From NCBI GenBank assembly GCA_934479825.1, contig CAKSOW010000003.1:62001-126000 (forward strand): DNA of 64,000 nucleotides, read 5' to 3'. The notes beneath the pieces are model-generated. The model searched no databases. It saw only the letters and a list, made by a program, of their open reading frames with translations, and had not been told where the DNA came from. Positions 35,404-44,787 of this stretch are shown in pieces. The position numbers were made by a program, and so were the translations under genes. Positions within the stretch are counted from its first letter, which is position 1. Each line of letters starts with the position of its first letter. Origin of the DNA: an uncultured Eubacteriales bacterium (lineage in GTDB: Bacteria > Bacillota > Clostridia > Oscillospirales > CAG-382).

Positions 35404-38238
35404 TCACCGTCCGTGATTCATTTTCAGTTCCAGATATTCCTGCGGCGTGATAAGCACCTTTCGCGGCTTGGAACCTTCAAACGGACCGACAATGCCGATT
35501 TTTTCCAACTTATCCACAATGCGCGCCGCTCTCGAATACCCAAGCGACAACTTGCGCTGCAACAGGGATGTGGAAATCATATTGGCATCTACTGCCACTT
35601 TGATGGCATCGAACATAGCGTCGTCCGAATCCAAAATCGCGTCGCGGTCGTCCGAATCGTATTCGTCGCCGCCCTCGTCAGAAGCGCCGCGGCCTTTCTT
35701 CTTTTCACCGCAATGCTCAGCCTCGCGTTCGATGCTGTCGATGATATCGCTGTCATACTCAGCCTCCGAACCGCTCTTCAAGAAGTCGATGATCTTTTCG
35801 ATTTCCGCGTCGGTGACAAACGAGCCCTGCACACGGATCGGCTTCATACTGCCGACCGGCGCATACAGCATATCGCCGCGGCCAAGCAGTTTTTCCGCAC
35901 CGGCCACGTCGATAATGGTTCTCGAATCGACCTGAGAGGCCACCGTGCAGGCGATACGCGACGGCACGTTTGCTTTGATAAGACCGGTGATGACGTCAAC
36001 CGACGGACGCTGCGTACCGATGACCAAATGCATACCGGCCGCACGGGCTTTTTGCGCGATACGACAAATGGAATTTTCCACGCTGTCGCGCGCCGTCATC
36101 ATAAGATCGGCAAGCTCGTCGATAATGATAACGATTTTCGGCATATGCTCTTTTTCGGGATCGTTTTCGGTGACTTTATTGTAGGAATCGATATCGCGCA
36201 CGCCCACTTCTTCAATCAACTGGAAACGGCGCTCCATTTCGTTCACTGCCCAGGCAAGCGAACCGGCTGCCTTTTTCGGGTCGCTCACGACCGGAACCAA
36301 TAAATGCGGCATGCCGTTGTAAACGCCGAATTCCACCTTTTTCGGGTCGATCAACAGCAACCGGCATTCATCCGGGCGCGCCTTGTAAAGCAGACTGACA
36401 ATAAAGCTGTTGATACAGACCGATTTACCCATACCGGTCGCGCCGGCAATGAGCAAGTGCGGCATTTTGGCAATATCCATATACACCGGACTTCCGGCTA
36501 CGTCCATGCCGAGACATACCGAAAGGCGGCTCTTTTGTTGGGCAAACTTGGGATTTTCAATCAAATTCCGGATATAGACCGTCGAAACCGTCTTGTTCGG
36601 AATCTCAATACCGACCGCCTGCTTGCCGGGAATCGGCGCTTCAATACGCACGCCGGCCGCCGCAAGGTGTAAGGCAATATCGTCCGAAAGGTTTTGAATC
36701 GACTTGACGCGCACACCGATTTCCGGCTGTAATTCATAGCGCGTGACGGTCGGACCGCAGCAGATGTTGGTAATTTTGGTCTTGACGCCGAAGTTGGCAA
36801 GCGTTTCGACCAGCTTTACCGATGTGTTCTTGATTTCATCGGTCACGGCAAAGGTCGCCGGATTCGGGTCTTTCTGCAAAAAGTCGATATCCGGAAACCG
36901 GTACAGTTCCGCCGGATCCGGTTTGGGTTCAACCTTGATGTTCTCTTTTTCGCCTTCGGATTCCGACGCATTTTGCCCGACAAGCGCGGCAGACTCCGCA
37001 CCGTCGGTAAGCACCGAAGTTCCGGCTGTCACTCCGGCGGCGGCAATCACCGCGTCGTCGGTGAAGATCTCGGAAAGATCTATTTCCTTGGGAGCATCGG
37101 CATTCACAACGCCGTCGGCTTTGTGGGAATTCGACGCGGAATCGGTAAAGCGCACGCTATCTTTAATGCTGTCATAAACGGCCGGGTCGGGTGCAATCGC
37201 ATCATCGGGTGCGGTTTCTTCGCCAGCGGACGCGTCTGCGAATGTTCCGCAGGCGGCCGATTTATCGCCTGTGGCAAGGCGCACGGCGTCAGGCGATATT
37301 TCAAGTTCGGGAAATTCCGGATTTGTTTCGTCCGGTTGATTTTCCGCTTCATGCACCGGTTCATCCGGTTCTTTTTCGGAAACTTTTTCGGTTTCAGCGG
37401 GTTCTTCTTCATCGCCCATGCCGCCTAAGTAAGCCTTTTTCTTCTTTTGTGCCGGCTGAACCGTCAGTTCCTCCTGTACCGGATTTCTGCGGCTCTCGTC
37501 AATTTTCCGTTTCAGGTCTTCTTTCTGACGTACGCGTGCGTTATAGACCTCAGCCTTGATTTTTTCGCGCAGATACGCGACGATGTCAAGCGGCGTAATG
37601 CCGAACACGGCAAACGCAAGGAGCAATACCGCGAAAACGCAGATGATCCATGCGCCAAAGCCCGTAATCATGTTCAAAAAATTGGCGATCACGCCGCCGA
37701 CGATTCCTCCGCCCTTGTACAGCTTACCGAGTTCATATAGGCTGTTTTCGCCAATCAAACGGTAGCCGTCATACAGAACCTTGTCCGCCGGGGCGGCCGT
37801 CGCACGTGAAATCAAGTGACAGAGCGCCGAACAAGAACAGATAAAACCGGTATCAATGAAAAACTTGGAGCGCAGCCGGCCGCTTTTCATATCCGTTTTC
37901 CAAAGCAGTGCCTCCGCTACAAGGCAGATCGGCAAGAATACCGCGCCTGCGGCAAAAAGGCCGCACAGAAAGTGCGCGAGATAGCCGATAAAGCTCATTT
38001 TTTCAGGGATAATAAAGCAGATTCCAAGAAACAATCCGAGAAACGCCAGAATATACGGCATGAAGTTGTAAGAAAACGTACTTTCCACATTCCGGCTGTG
38101 TTTTAAGGTCTTGATCTCCTCTTTCAGCCGAAGATTTTCTTCTTTTTGTTTCGCCGTTTTTTCACTGCCGGTTTTCCGTGCGCCGGACGGCTGTTTGGCT
38201 GTTTTCGGCTTTATGTCGGGTGTCTTTTTTGCAGGCAT
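35404..38238 (-). CDS. ftsK: DNA translocase FtsK/SpoIIIE
   Basis: A 944-residue septal DNA pump. A basic N-terminus (about 1-50), four membrane helices (about 58-215), an acidic low-complexity linker (about 245-450) and the motor follow: alpha/beta domains with Walker A GATGMGKSVCINSF and Walker B VIIIDELADLM. A C-terminal winged-helix gamma domain (about 880-944, SLLQRKLSLGYSRAARIVD) reads KOPS/SRS-type sequences. It moves chromosome ends into daughter cells or the forespore. The long linker accounts for the length compared with about 790 residues in Bacillus. It is 24 bases downstream of comF. Confidence 0.92.
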   Translation of the reverse strand: MPAKKTPDIKPKTAKQPSGARKTGSEKTAKQKEENLRLKEEIKTLKHSRNVESTFSYNFMPYILAFLGLFLGICFIIPEKMSFIGYLAHFLCGLFAAGAVFLPICLVAEALLWKTDMKSGRLRSKFFIDTGFICSCSALCHLISRATAAPADKVLYDGYRLIGENSLYELGKLYKGGGIVGGVIANFLNMITGFGAWIICVFAVLLLAFAVFGITPLDIVAYLREKIKAEVYNARVRQKEDLKRKIDESRRNPVQEELTVQPAQKKKKAYLGGMGDEEEPAETEKVSEKEPDEPVHEAENQPDETNPEFPELEISPDAVRLATGDKSAACGTFADASAGEETAPDDAIAPDPAVYDSIKDSVRFTDSASNSHKADGVVNADAPKEIDLSEIFTDDAVIAAAGVTAGTSVLTDGAESAALVGQNASESEGEKENIKVEPKPDPAELYRFPDIDFLQKDPNPATFAVTDEIKNTSVKLVETLANFGVKTKITNICCGPTVTRYELQPEIGVRVKSIQNLSDDIALHLAAAGVRIEAPIPGKQAVGIEIPNKTVSTVYIRNLIENPKFAQQKSRLSVCLGMDVAGSPVYMDIAKMPHLLIAGATGMGKSVCINSFIVSLLYKARPDECRLLLIDPKKVEFGVYNGMPHLLVPVVSDPKKAAGSLAWAVNEMERRFQLIEEVGVRDIDSYNKVTENDPEKEHMPKIVIIIDELADLMMTARDSVENSICRIAQKARAAGMHLVIGTQRPSVDVITGLIKANVPSRIACTVASQVDSRTIIDVAGAEKLLGRGDMLYAPVGSMKPIRVQGSFVTDAEIEKIIDFLKSGSEAEYDSDIIDSIEREAEHCGEKKKGRGASDEGGDEYDSDDRDAILDSDDAMFDAIKVAVDANMISTSLLQRKLSLGYSRAARIVDKLEKIGIVGPFEGSKPRKVLITPQEYLELKMNHGR

Positions 38239-38262
38239 TTATGTTCTTCTTTCTTTCATTCT

Positions 38263-39075
38263 TTATTTTTGTTTTTTCCTATCGCTTCCGCAGACCGTGG
38301 CAAGCGAAAGCGCCGTAATTTCCGCGTCCGGATACTGTTCGGAAAGGGTTTTGGCGGCGGAGAGCACGCTGGCACCGGTGGTGATGACATCGTCCACAAG
38401 AACGATCCTCTGCGGATTCCACGGCGGACGACGGAAAAACGGACGCACATAATACCGTCCGCTTTGATTGGCCACACGCTGTCCGGCATTCAAGCCCTTT
38501 TGCTCTTTTCCAAACAGAAGTCTTGCAAGACAGCCGGAAAAGTACACCTTTTCCGCGGAAAACGCCGTTTTCGTTTTAAGCGGCACGCCGCGCTTTCTGC
38601 CCTGCGGTACTGCCGAATCGTTCAACAGTTTCACCAAAGCGCCTGTCAACAGCGCCGCCTGGTCAAAACCGTATTTTCTAAGTCCTGCCGAACTGCGCGG
38701 AATGTTGATATACAAAACTTTTCCGCTCTTTAAGTTTTCCGGCAGAATACCGATAAGTTTCATGGCGCATTCTTTCACAGCCGCCTTGTCCGGATGCCGT
38801 TTCAAATAAAACAAAAGTCCGCGCACCGCGTCATATTCATAGGTGTAGAGAGAGCGACAGACAACCTCCCTCTCACTGCCGACCGCTTGTCCCGGCAAAG
38901 CCGATTCCGTAAGCCGGAATTCCGGATACGCAAGCCGTGCGATTTCAAGCGCCGACTGACAGGCTTTGCATAACTGACCGTCTCCCGTTCCCGCCCCGCA
39001 GACCGGGCAGCCGCAATCACAGACATGCCGGAAAACATTCCTTACAAAAGCGGTGGGAAACGCAAAGCCGCTCAT
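38263..39075 (-). CDS. comF: ComF-family phosphoribosyltransferase-like protein
   Basis: A 270-residue protein with an N-terminal zinc-finger segment (CDCGCPVCGAGTGDGQLCKAC), a helical middle and a C-terminal PRPP-binding loop VLVDDVITTGASVLSAAKTL. ComF is needed for natural transformation in several bacteria, where it links to DNA uptake and primosome proteins. Here it follows lexA with a TAATG overlap, placing it in the SOS-controlled transcript. Confidence 0.87.
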   Translation of the reverse strand: MSGFAFPTAFVRNVFRHVCDCGCPVCGAGTGDGQLCKACQSALEIARLAYPEFRLTESALPGQAVGSEREVVCRSLYTYEYDAVRGLLFYLKRHPDKAAVKECAMKLIGILPENLKSGKVLYINIPRSSAGLRKYGFDQAALLTGALVKLLNDSAVPQGRKRGVPLKTKTAFSAEKVYFSGCLARLLFGKEQKGLNAGQRVANQSGRYYVRPFFRRPPWNPQRIVLVDDVITTGASVLSAAKTLSEQYPDAEITALSLATVCGSDRKKQK

Positions 39076-39683
39076 TAAGCGTAATGACGCACTAACGCCA
39101 CGACTTTGCCGAGAACGGCAACCTCATCGACAAGAATCGGCTCCATGGTGCGGTTTTCCGGTTGCAGACGGAACCGGCCGTTTTCCTTGAAAAAGCGCTT
39201 AACCGTAGCCTCTTCACCGACAAGAGCTACGACGATCTCCCCGTTTTCCGCCACACTGCGCTGTTCGACGATAACATAATCACCGTCTAAAATTCCGGCT
39301 TCAATCATACTTTCGCCCTTGACTTTCAAGCAAAACAACTTGCTTTCATCATAGGAGTGGAATGTCGAATAGGTAATATACCCCTCTAAATTTTGAGTCG
39401 CTAAAATCGGAAGACCTGCCGCAACCTGCCCGATGACCGGCACGCGATACCGTTTGCCTTCTTCCAATGCGTCGTCCGCCTTTTTTATGGCGCGGCTCTT
39501 GCCGGCCAATTTTTCGATGTATCCCTTTGAGGCAAGCCGCTCGATATACATATGTGCCGTAGATGTGGATTTTATGCCGAGCGACGAACAGATCTCCCGT
39601 ACTGACGGCGGATATCCCTGTTCGTCAATGGTTTGATTGATATAATCCAAGACCCTTTTTTCTTTTGGTTTCAGTTTATCCAT
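39075..39683 (-). CDS. lexA: LexA SOS repressor
   Basis: A 202-residue repressor/self-cleaving protease. The N-terminal winged helix-turn-helix includes GYPPSVREICSSLGIKSTST. The cleavage site is the Ala-Gly in VAAGLPI. The S24 catalytic Ser is in GESMIEAGILDGDYV and the Lys in VVALVGEEATVKRFF. RecA filaments trigger self-cleavage, relieving repression. The ATG at 39683 follows AAAGGGG; the longer frame to 39734 covers the promoter. It heads a lexA-comF-ftsK run. Confidence 0.93.
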   Translation of the reverse strand: MDKLKPKEKRVLDYINQTIDEQGYPPSVREICSSLGIKSTSTAHMYIERLASKGYIEKLAGKSRAIKKADDALEEGKRYRVPVIGQVAAGLPILATQNLEGYITYSTFHSYDESKLFCLKVKGESMIEAGILDGDYVIVEQRSVAENGEIVVALVGEEATVKRFFKENGRFRLQPENRTMEPILVDEVAVLGKVVALVRHYA

Positions 39684-39733
39684 ACAAATCCCCTTTCCGG
39701 CCATGCTTGTCCCGGTTCTGTTTATCTGATACA

Positions 39734-39772
39734 ATTATACTCTATTCGCCGTCAAAATTCAAACATAAGTTC
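39734..39772 (-). promoter_or_regulatory. lexA promoter with putative SOS box
   Basis: Minus strand TTGAAT (39757-39762), 17 bases, TATAAT (39734-39739). The sequence GAAC-TTAT-GTTT (39761-39772) overlaps the -35 and matches the Firmicute LexA box GAAC-N4-GTTC at seven of eight positions, consistent with autoregulation. Confidence 0.6.
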
Positions 39773-39939
39773 CTATTTTAACATAAATACTTATATTTTT
39801 TTACCATTAGTTCAATGTTTGCGACATAATTCGACAGCATTCGACAAGATACCGTTTCTCATTAAATTGGCACAAACACAGCCAACCGTCGGAAAAAGAC
39901 GAATTTTTGCGAAAAAGCAAGAAAGTTCCGCGGAAATTC

Positions 39940-39968
39940 TTGCAAAACAAAAAGAAATATGCTATAAT
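39940..39968 (+). promoter_or_regulatory. Promoter of the GNAT-to-nagA gene run
   Basis: TTGCAA (39940-39945), 17 bases, TATAAT (39963-39968), about 70 bases before the GNAT start. No other strong promoter is obvious before nagA. Confidence 0.65.
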
Positions 39969-40043
39969 AATATGGATTTTAATCCGTACTGTGAAATCTG
40001 TCCGGAAAATTTCTCGGCACTGCCGCAAAGGAGCGTGTTTTTA

Positions 40044-40580
40044 ATGCATATTCTTCCTCTTGACAGGGAAAAATACGACTATTTCGAGTTACACTATTCT
40101 TATACCACGCCCGGTCACTACAAAGCGGTCGTTTCGGATACCAAAGAGCAGATGAGTTACACGCTCACGCGCGAAAACTATGACGCACCGCGAGCCGAAG
40201 AAAACACCGACACGCTGTTTCAGGATTATTGGGAAAATCCCGAGGCGTTTGCCGCATGCGACGGCGACGGAACGGTTTTAGGATATGTGGAATTCGCTCC
40301 CGAAGAGTGGAACAACCGCTTGCGCATGACGCAATTGTTGGTTCTTCCCGAAAACCGCGGTAAGGGAGTCGGACGTTTCTTGGTGGATTTTGTGATAGCC
40401 GCAGCCAAAGAACGCGATTACCGTGTGGTGGTTTTGGAAACCCAGAATTACAATCTGCCGGCCATTGACTTTTATCACGCCTGCGGATTCCGTTTTTGCG
40501 GCGGCAACACTTTTTTCTACTCCAACAGCGATATTGAGGACGATGAGGTCATGCTCGAAATGTCGTTCCTCGTCGATTGA
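40044..40580 (+). CDS. GNAT-family N-acetyltransferase
   Basis: A 178-residue acyltransferase: the acetyl-CoA binding motif is LLVLPENRGKGVGRFLVDFVI near residue 95, followed by VVVLETQNYNLPAIDFYHACGF. The acceptor is unknown. The ATG at 40044 follows AAAGGAG; the open frame extends far upstream without a plausible start and covers the promoter. Confidence 0.85.
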   Translation: MHILPLDREKYDYFELHYSYTTPGHYKAVVSDTKEQMSYTLTRENYDAPRAEENTDTLFQDYWENPEAFAACDGDGTVLGYVEFAPEEWNNRLRMTQLLVLPENRGKGVGRFLVDFVIAAAKERDYRVVVLETQNYNLPAIDFYHACGFRFCGGNTFFYSNSDIEDDEVMLEMSFLVD

Positions 40581-40604
40581 TTTATCCGAAAGGTCGTTTC
40601 TTAT

Positions 40605-41336
40605 ATGTTTCCCGGAATCGGAACGGTCGCCAACGCGCTTGCCATTGTGGTCGGCGGCCTTATCGGTCTTATTTTAAACAAACGCCTGAAAAAGGAATTG
40701 AGCGACGCGCTGATCATCGCTCTCGGCGCCGCCATCGTCTTTATCGGTGCGTCGGGGACGCTTGCTGGCATGTTAAACGTGTCGGAGAACGGTTCGGGTG
40801 CGCTTGAAACAAAAAATGTGATGCTTCTCATTTTTTCCCTGGTCGGCGGCACGCTCATCGGTTCGTTTCTCGGCATCAAGCAGAAAACCGAGCGCCTTGG
40901 CGCATACTTGAAAGAAAAGTCCGGCGCGAGCGGAGACACACGTTTTATCGACAGTTTTGTCTCGGCGTCGCTTACGGTGTGTATCGGTGCGATGGCGGTC
41001 ATCGGCTCGATTGAGGACGGCATGAGCGGAAAACCGCAGACGCTGTTTGCTAAAGCCATTTTAGACGGACTGATCATCATGGTATTTGCGTCCGTCACCG
41101 GAAAGGGTGCGGTATTTTCTGCGCTTCCGGTCGCAGCCTTTCAAGGACTTATAACACTTGCGGCGGTGTTTTTCGCCGGATTTATTCCCGAACAGGCCAT
41201 CACCAACATGTCGTTTGTCGGCTCGGTGCTTGTCTTTTGCGTGGGCGTGAATCTGATGTTCGACAAAAAGATCAACGTCGCCGATATGCTGCCTGCCATT
41301 TTTCTCGCAATACCCTTTACCTATTTGCCGTTTTAG
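40605..41336 (+). CDS. DUF554 (YdfK-like) membrane protein
   Basis: A 243-residue membrane protein with about seven hydrophobic segments. It starts FPGIGTVANALAIVVGGLIG, the typical N-terminus of the DUF554/YdfK family. Function is not established; a transport role is assumed for the family. AAAGG precedes the ATG and it lies 24 bases after the GNAT gene. Confidence 0.85.
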   Translation: MFPGIGTVANALAIVVGGLIGLILNKRLKKELSDALIIALGAAIVFIGASGTLAGMLNVSENGSGALETKNVMLLIFSLVGGTLIGSFLGIKQKTERLGAYLKEKSGASGDTRFIDSFVSASLTVCIGAMAVIGSIEDGMSGKPQTLFAKAILDGLIIMVFASVTGKGAVFSALPVAAFQGLITLAAVFFAGFIPEQAITNMSFVGSVLVFCVGVNLMFDKKINVADMLPAIFLAIPFTYLPF

Positions 41337-41395
41337 CGGCGCATTTACCGTCAATTACATACAACCGACTATATCTGAAAGGAACAGAACCCGAT

Positions 41396-43075
41396 ATGTC
41401 TAACACAGATAATCTGCAAAAGCTTGCTTCCCTTATTTTTCCCGACGTCACCGACGCGGACACAGTCGAATCCCTGGAAGAGCGTTTTCCCGAACGCGGT
41501 TTAAGCGAGGGCGCAAAAGTCACGCGCATCGCGCCCAGTCCCACCGGTTCCATGCACATCGGAAACCTTTACGGCGGTCTTGCCGACGAACGCATCGCGC
41601 ATTCTTCTTCGCCGGACGGCGTGTTCTATCTCCGTATTGAGGACACCGACGACAAACGCGAAGTACCAGGCGCGGTTGAAAAGATCATCAAATATCTCGG
41701 TGCGTTCGGTATCGAATTTGACGAGGGCGCGTCTGCTGACGGCGATATCGGCGCTTACGGACCCTACCGTCAGCGTGCGCGCGCCAAGATCTATCACATT
41801 GTTGCAAAGAAGCTGTTGCTTGACGGCAGAGCTTATCCGTGTTTCTGCACCGAAGAAGATTTACAGAAAGCCCATGCCGCGCAAGAGGCCGCCAAGGAAA
41901 ACTTCGGTTATTACGGCAAATGGGCGATTCACCGCGATATGCCGGTCGAAGAAGCGATAGAGCGCATCGAAAACGGCGAAAGCTATGTTTTGCGTTTTCG
42001 TTCCATGGGCGATCCGGCAAAAAAGGTTGAGTTCAAGGATCAGATCAAGGGCAAGCTCTCTTTCCCGGAAAATGACCAGGATTTTGTACTTTTAAAATCC
42101 GACGGCATTCCGACCTATCACTTTGCCCATGTGGTGGACGACCATTTCATGCGCACCACCGACGTTGTCCGCGGTGAGGAATGGCTCTCCACATTACCGT
42201 GGCATGTGGAATTGTGGCGCGCCTGCGGCTTTAAAATGCCGCGTTTCTGCCACACCGCCCAAGTTATGAAATTAGACGAAGAGACCGGCGCCAAGCGCAA
42301 GATGTCCAAGCGCAAAGACCCGGAATGCACGCTCGGTTTCTATTTTGAAAAAGGGTATCCGGCCGCCAGCGTCATCGAATACCTAATGACGCTTCTCAAT
42401 TCCAACTATGAACAGTGGCGTGCGGCCAACCCTGCCGCCTCCTACAAGGATTTTCCGTTCAAAGCAAGCGCCATGGGCAATTCCGGCGCGATGTTCGACC
42501 TTGCCAAGTTCAACGACGTTTCCAAAAACGTCATCGCGCATATGTCCGCCGACGAAGTGTATGATTTTGTTGCGGCATGGGCTAAGGAAAACGATCCCGA
42601 ATTTTATGCGGTCATTTCTTCCGACCCCGACTATTTGAAACGTTTTCTCGCTATCGGACGCGGCGGCAAAAAGCCGAGAAAGGATTTCGCATGTTGGAGC
42701 GAAGTCAAGGATTTTGTTTCCTATATGTATGACGGATTATTTGAGCAGAAAGACGAATATCCGGCTCATGTGAGTGCCGACGAAAGAAAGGCTCTTTTGG
42801 AAGAATATGCCGCTCTGTATGCGCCCGGCGACGACAACAACGCATGGTTTGAGAAGATCAAGACGCTTTCTGAGGCGCATGGCTATACGAGCGATATGAA
42901 AGCCTACAAGGCAGATCCGGACGCATTCAAGGGCAGTGTCACCGACGTCAGCAACGTCATCCGCGTAGCCGTCACCGGCCGTCAGAATTCTCCCGACCTT
43001 TGCAGCGTCATGGCCGTTCTCGGCAAAGACCGCGTCACAGAGCGCTTAAAGGCCGCGGCCGGACAAGCAAGATAA
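41396..43075 (+). CDS. gltX: Glutamate-tRNA ligase
   Basis: A 559-residue class I synthetase. The HIGH signature is RIAPSPTGSMHIGNLYGG and the KMSKS signature is KRKMSKRKDPE. A zinc-binding-like segment lies at about residues 150-170 (YPCFCTEEDLQ). An insertion after KMSKS and a C-terminal anticodon-binding domain make it longer than Bacillus GltX (483). A separate glutaminyl-tRNA synthetase is encoded 2.4 kb downstream, so this enzyme need not misacylate tRNA-Gln. The start at 41396 has AAAGGA at rather long spacing. Confidence 0.9.
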   Translation: MSNTDNLQKLASLIFPDVTDADTVESLEERFPERGLSEGAKVTRIAPSPTGSMHIGNLYGGLADERIAHSSSPDGVFYLRIEDTDDKREVPGAVEKIIKYLGAFGIEFDEGASADGDIGAYGPYRQRARAKIYHIVAKKLLLDGRAYPCFCTEEDLQKAHAAQEAAKENFGYYGKWAIHRDMPVEEAIERIENGESYVLRFRSMGDPAKKVEFKDQIKGKLSFPENDQDFVLLKSDGIPTYHFAHVVDDHFMRTTDVVRGEEWLSTLPWHVELWRACGFKMPRFCHTAQVMKLDEETGAKRKMSKRKDPECTLGFYFEKGYPAASVIEYLMTLLNSNYEQWRAANPAASYKDFPFKASAMGNSGAMFDLAKFNDVSKNVIAHMSADEVYDFVAAWAKENDPEFYAVISSDPDYLKRFLAIGRGGKKPRKDFACWSEVKDFVSYMYDGLFEQKDEYPAHVSADERKALLEEYAALYAPGDDNNAWFEKIKTLSEAHGYTSDMKAYKADPDAFKGSVTDVSNVIRVAVTGRQNSPDLCSVMAVLGKDRVTERLKAAAGQAR

Positions 43076-43089
43076 CGGGAGAACGCAAT

Positions 43090-44787
43090 ATGGATCATCG
43101 AACTATTACCGTTCCGGCCTCCCTTGCCGCGCGCGGTATCAATGCCACTCCCCAAGTCGTAAGCAAGTTGGACGAGCTTTCCGAAAGCGGCGGTATTTTA
43201 CGCTTTGAACCGGGTACGTATCATTTTTACGAGGACGGCGCGGCCACCGGTTTTTTTGCCCCCTCCAACAACAGTTCCGGCACGAAAAAGGTCTGCTTTC
43301 CGGTTTTCGACGCCCGGAACATAACGCTGGACGGCGGAGGCAGCATCTTTGTCTTTCACGGAAAAGCCTTTCCGTTTATCGTTTCGGAGAGCGCAGACAT
43401 AACACTCCGGAACTTCACCTGCGACACGGCGCTTCCGTCCGTTGCCGCCATAAAAATTACCGAAAAAAACGAAGAAGGCTTTTGCGCGGTCATCGATAAG
43501 AAAAAAAGTCCGTTCCACACCGAAAACGGTCATTTGGTATTTGAGCTTGAAAACGGCGTTCTTTCGACCGAGGCCGGAAAAGTCTCCTTACATTCGCTCG
43601 ACCGAATGAACATCAAATACCTGTACGCCGGTGACTCGTCGCAGGACAGGACCGGACTCGCCGCGCCGTTTATGGACACCGACGCGTTCGACCTCGGCGA
43701 TAAGATCTATTTCCGATATCGGGAGGACACCCAGATTTCGTGTCCGTTTGAGGTCGGCGAACGCGTGGTCATCAATTTGGAAGAAAAGCGCGAACGCGCG
43801 GTGTTCTTTTTTGAAAATTCCGAGCGTGTGACCGTTGAAAACGTCGTGATCCGCCGCGGCGGCGGCATGGGCGTCATCGCCCAAATGTGCACCGATATAA
43901 CGGTCACGAATATGCGTACCGACAAAACAGCGCACGGCGACAGCGTAACACTGACAGCAGACGCGTTTCACTTGGTCAATTGCAGCGGCACATTTGAGCT
44001 TTCCGGCTGTGATATGAGCTCATTTTTAGACGACGCCTGCAACGTTCACGGCGTTTATACCGTGCTTGACCGCGTAAACGGCGATTGTCTGCATGTACAC
44101 TTGGGACATGCGGATCAAAACTATTTCTGCCCCTATAAGGCTTGCGACCGGATCGTTTTGATTGACGACAAAACGTTGGAACCCGTTTGCGAGGCGATTG
44201 TAAAAGACGTATTTTTCACCTCCAACGACGGCATGAATCTATCGGTCGGGGTAGAGTTTCTCCATGGAGCCGACGCGTTAAGACCCGGCTTTTTTGTGGA
44301 AAATCCGCTTCGCATGCCCGATACGCTGATTCATAACAACCGTTTTTCCGACTTTCCGCATTTCCGCCTTTCGGGTGCCGGAAAGATACGGTTTGAAAAC
44401 AACGTGGTTTCCGATTGTCAGGCCGCCATTTATTTCTACGACCTTGCAGCCTATTGGTTCGAATCGGGACGGATCCATGACGCCGTCGTAAAGCAGAACC
44501 GTTTTATCAACTGCAACGCACTCTGTGCGGATCAGGTCATCGATATCCGCGTATCCGGCTTTGACGAACATAACGCGCCGCCCGTTCATGACCGGATCGA
44601 AATTTCGGAAAATTCCTTTGAAAAGATCCGGAAATACGCTGTGCACGCTTTCGGCGTCAAAGAGCTGGTCGTAAAAAACAATACGTTAGACGGTGCACCG
44701 CTTGACCGGACAAAAATCTCATACACAGGGAATATAAAAACAGGCGCGGAGGAATCAATATGTTTCACGGAAAATACAAGGCCGTAA
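43090..44787 (+). CDS. Right-handed beta-helix glycosidase, GH110-like
   Basis: A 565-residue protein without a signal peptide. After an N-terminal pectin-lyase-like start (LRFEPGTYHFYEDGAATGFF, ITLDGGGSIFVFHG) it has repeated beta-helix rungs with DI(T/V)LRNF, VTVENVVI and HNNRFSDFPHF. This resembles family GH110 alpha-1,3-galactosidases; catalytic acids cannot be assigned by eye. A cytosolic location with a deacetylase and NagA downstream suggests degradation of imported amino-sugar oligosaccharides. GGGAGAA precedes the ATG. The stop overlaps the deacetylase gene by 28 bases. Confidence 0.6.
   Translation: MDHRTITVPASLAARGINATPQVVSKLDELSESGGILRFEPGTYHFYEDGAATGFFAPSNNSSGTKKVCFPVFDARNITLDGGGSIFVFHGKAFPFIVSESADITLRNFTCDTALPSVAAIKITEKNEEGFCAVIDKKKSPFHTENGHLVFELENGVLSTEAGKVSLHSLDRMNIKYLYAGDSSQDRTGLAAPFMDTDAFDLGDKIYFRYREDTQISCPFEVGERVVINLEEKRERAVFFFENSERVTVENVVIRRGGGMGVIAQMCTDITVTNMRTDKTAHGDSVTLTADAFHLVNCSGTFELSGCDMSSFLDDACNVHGVYTVLDRVNGDCLHVHLGHADQNYFCPYKACDRIVLIDDKTLEPVCEAIVKDVFFTSNDGMNLSVGVEFLHGADALRPGFFVENPLRMPDTLIHNNRFSDFPHFRLSGAGKIRFENNVVSDCQAAIYFYDLAAYWFESGRIHDAVVKQNRFINCNALCADQVIDIRVSGFDEHNAPPVHDRIEISENSFEKIRKYAVHAFGVKELVVKNNTLDGAPLDRTKISYTGNIKTGAEESICFTENTRP

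Noticed and set aside
35368..36303. A 311-codon plus-strand frame opposite ftsK
   Set aside because: Covers the motor domain of FtsK on the other strand; the translation looks like a shadow of conserved codons.
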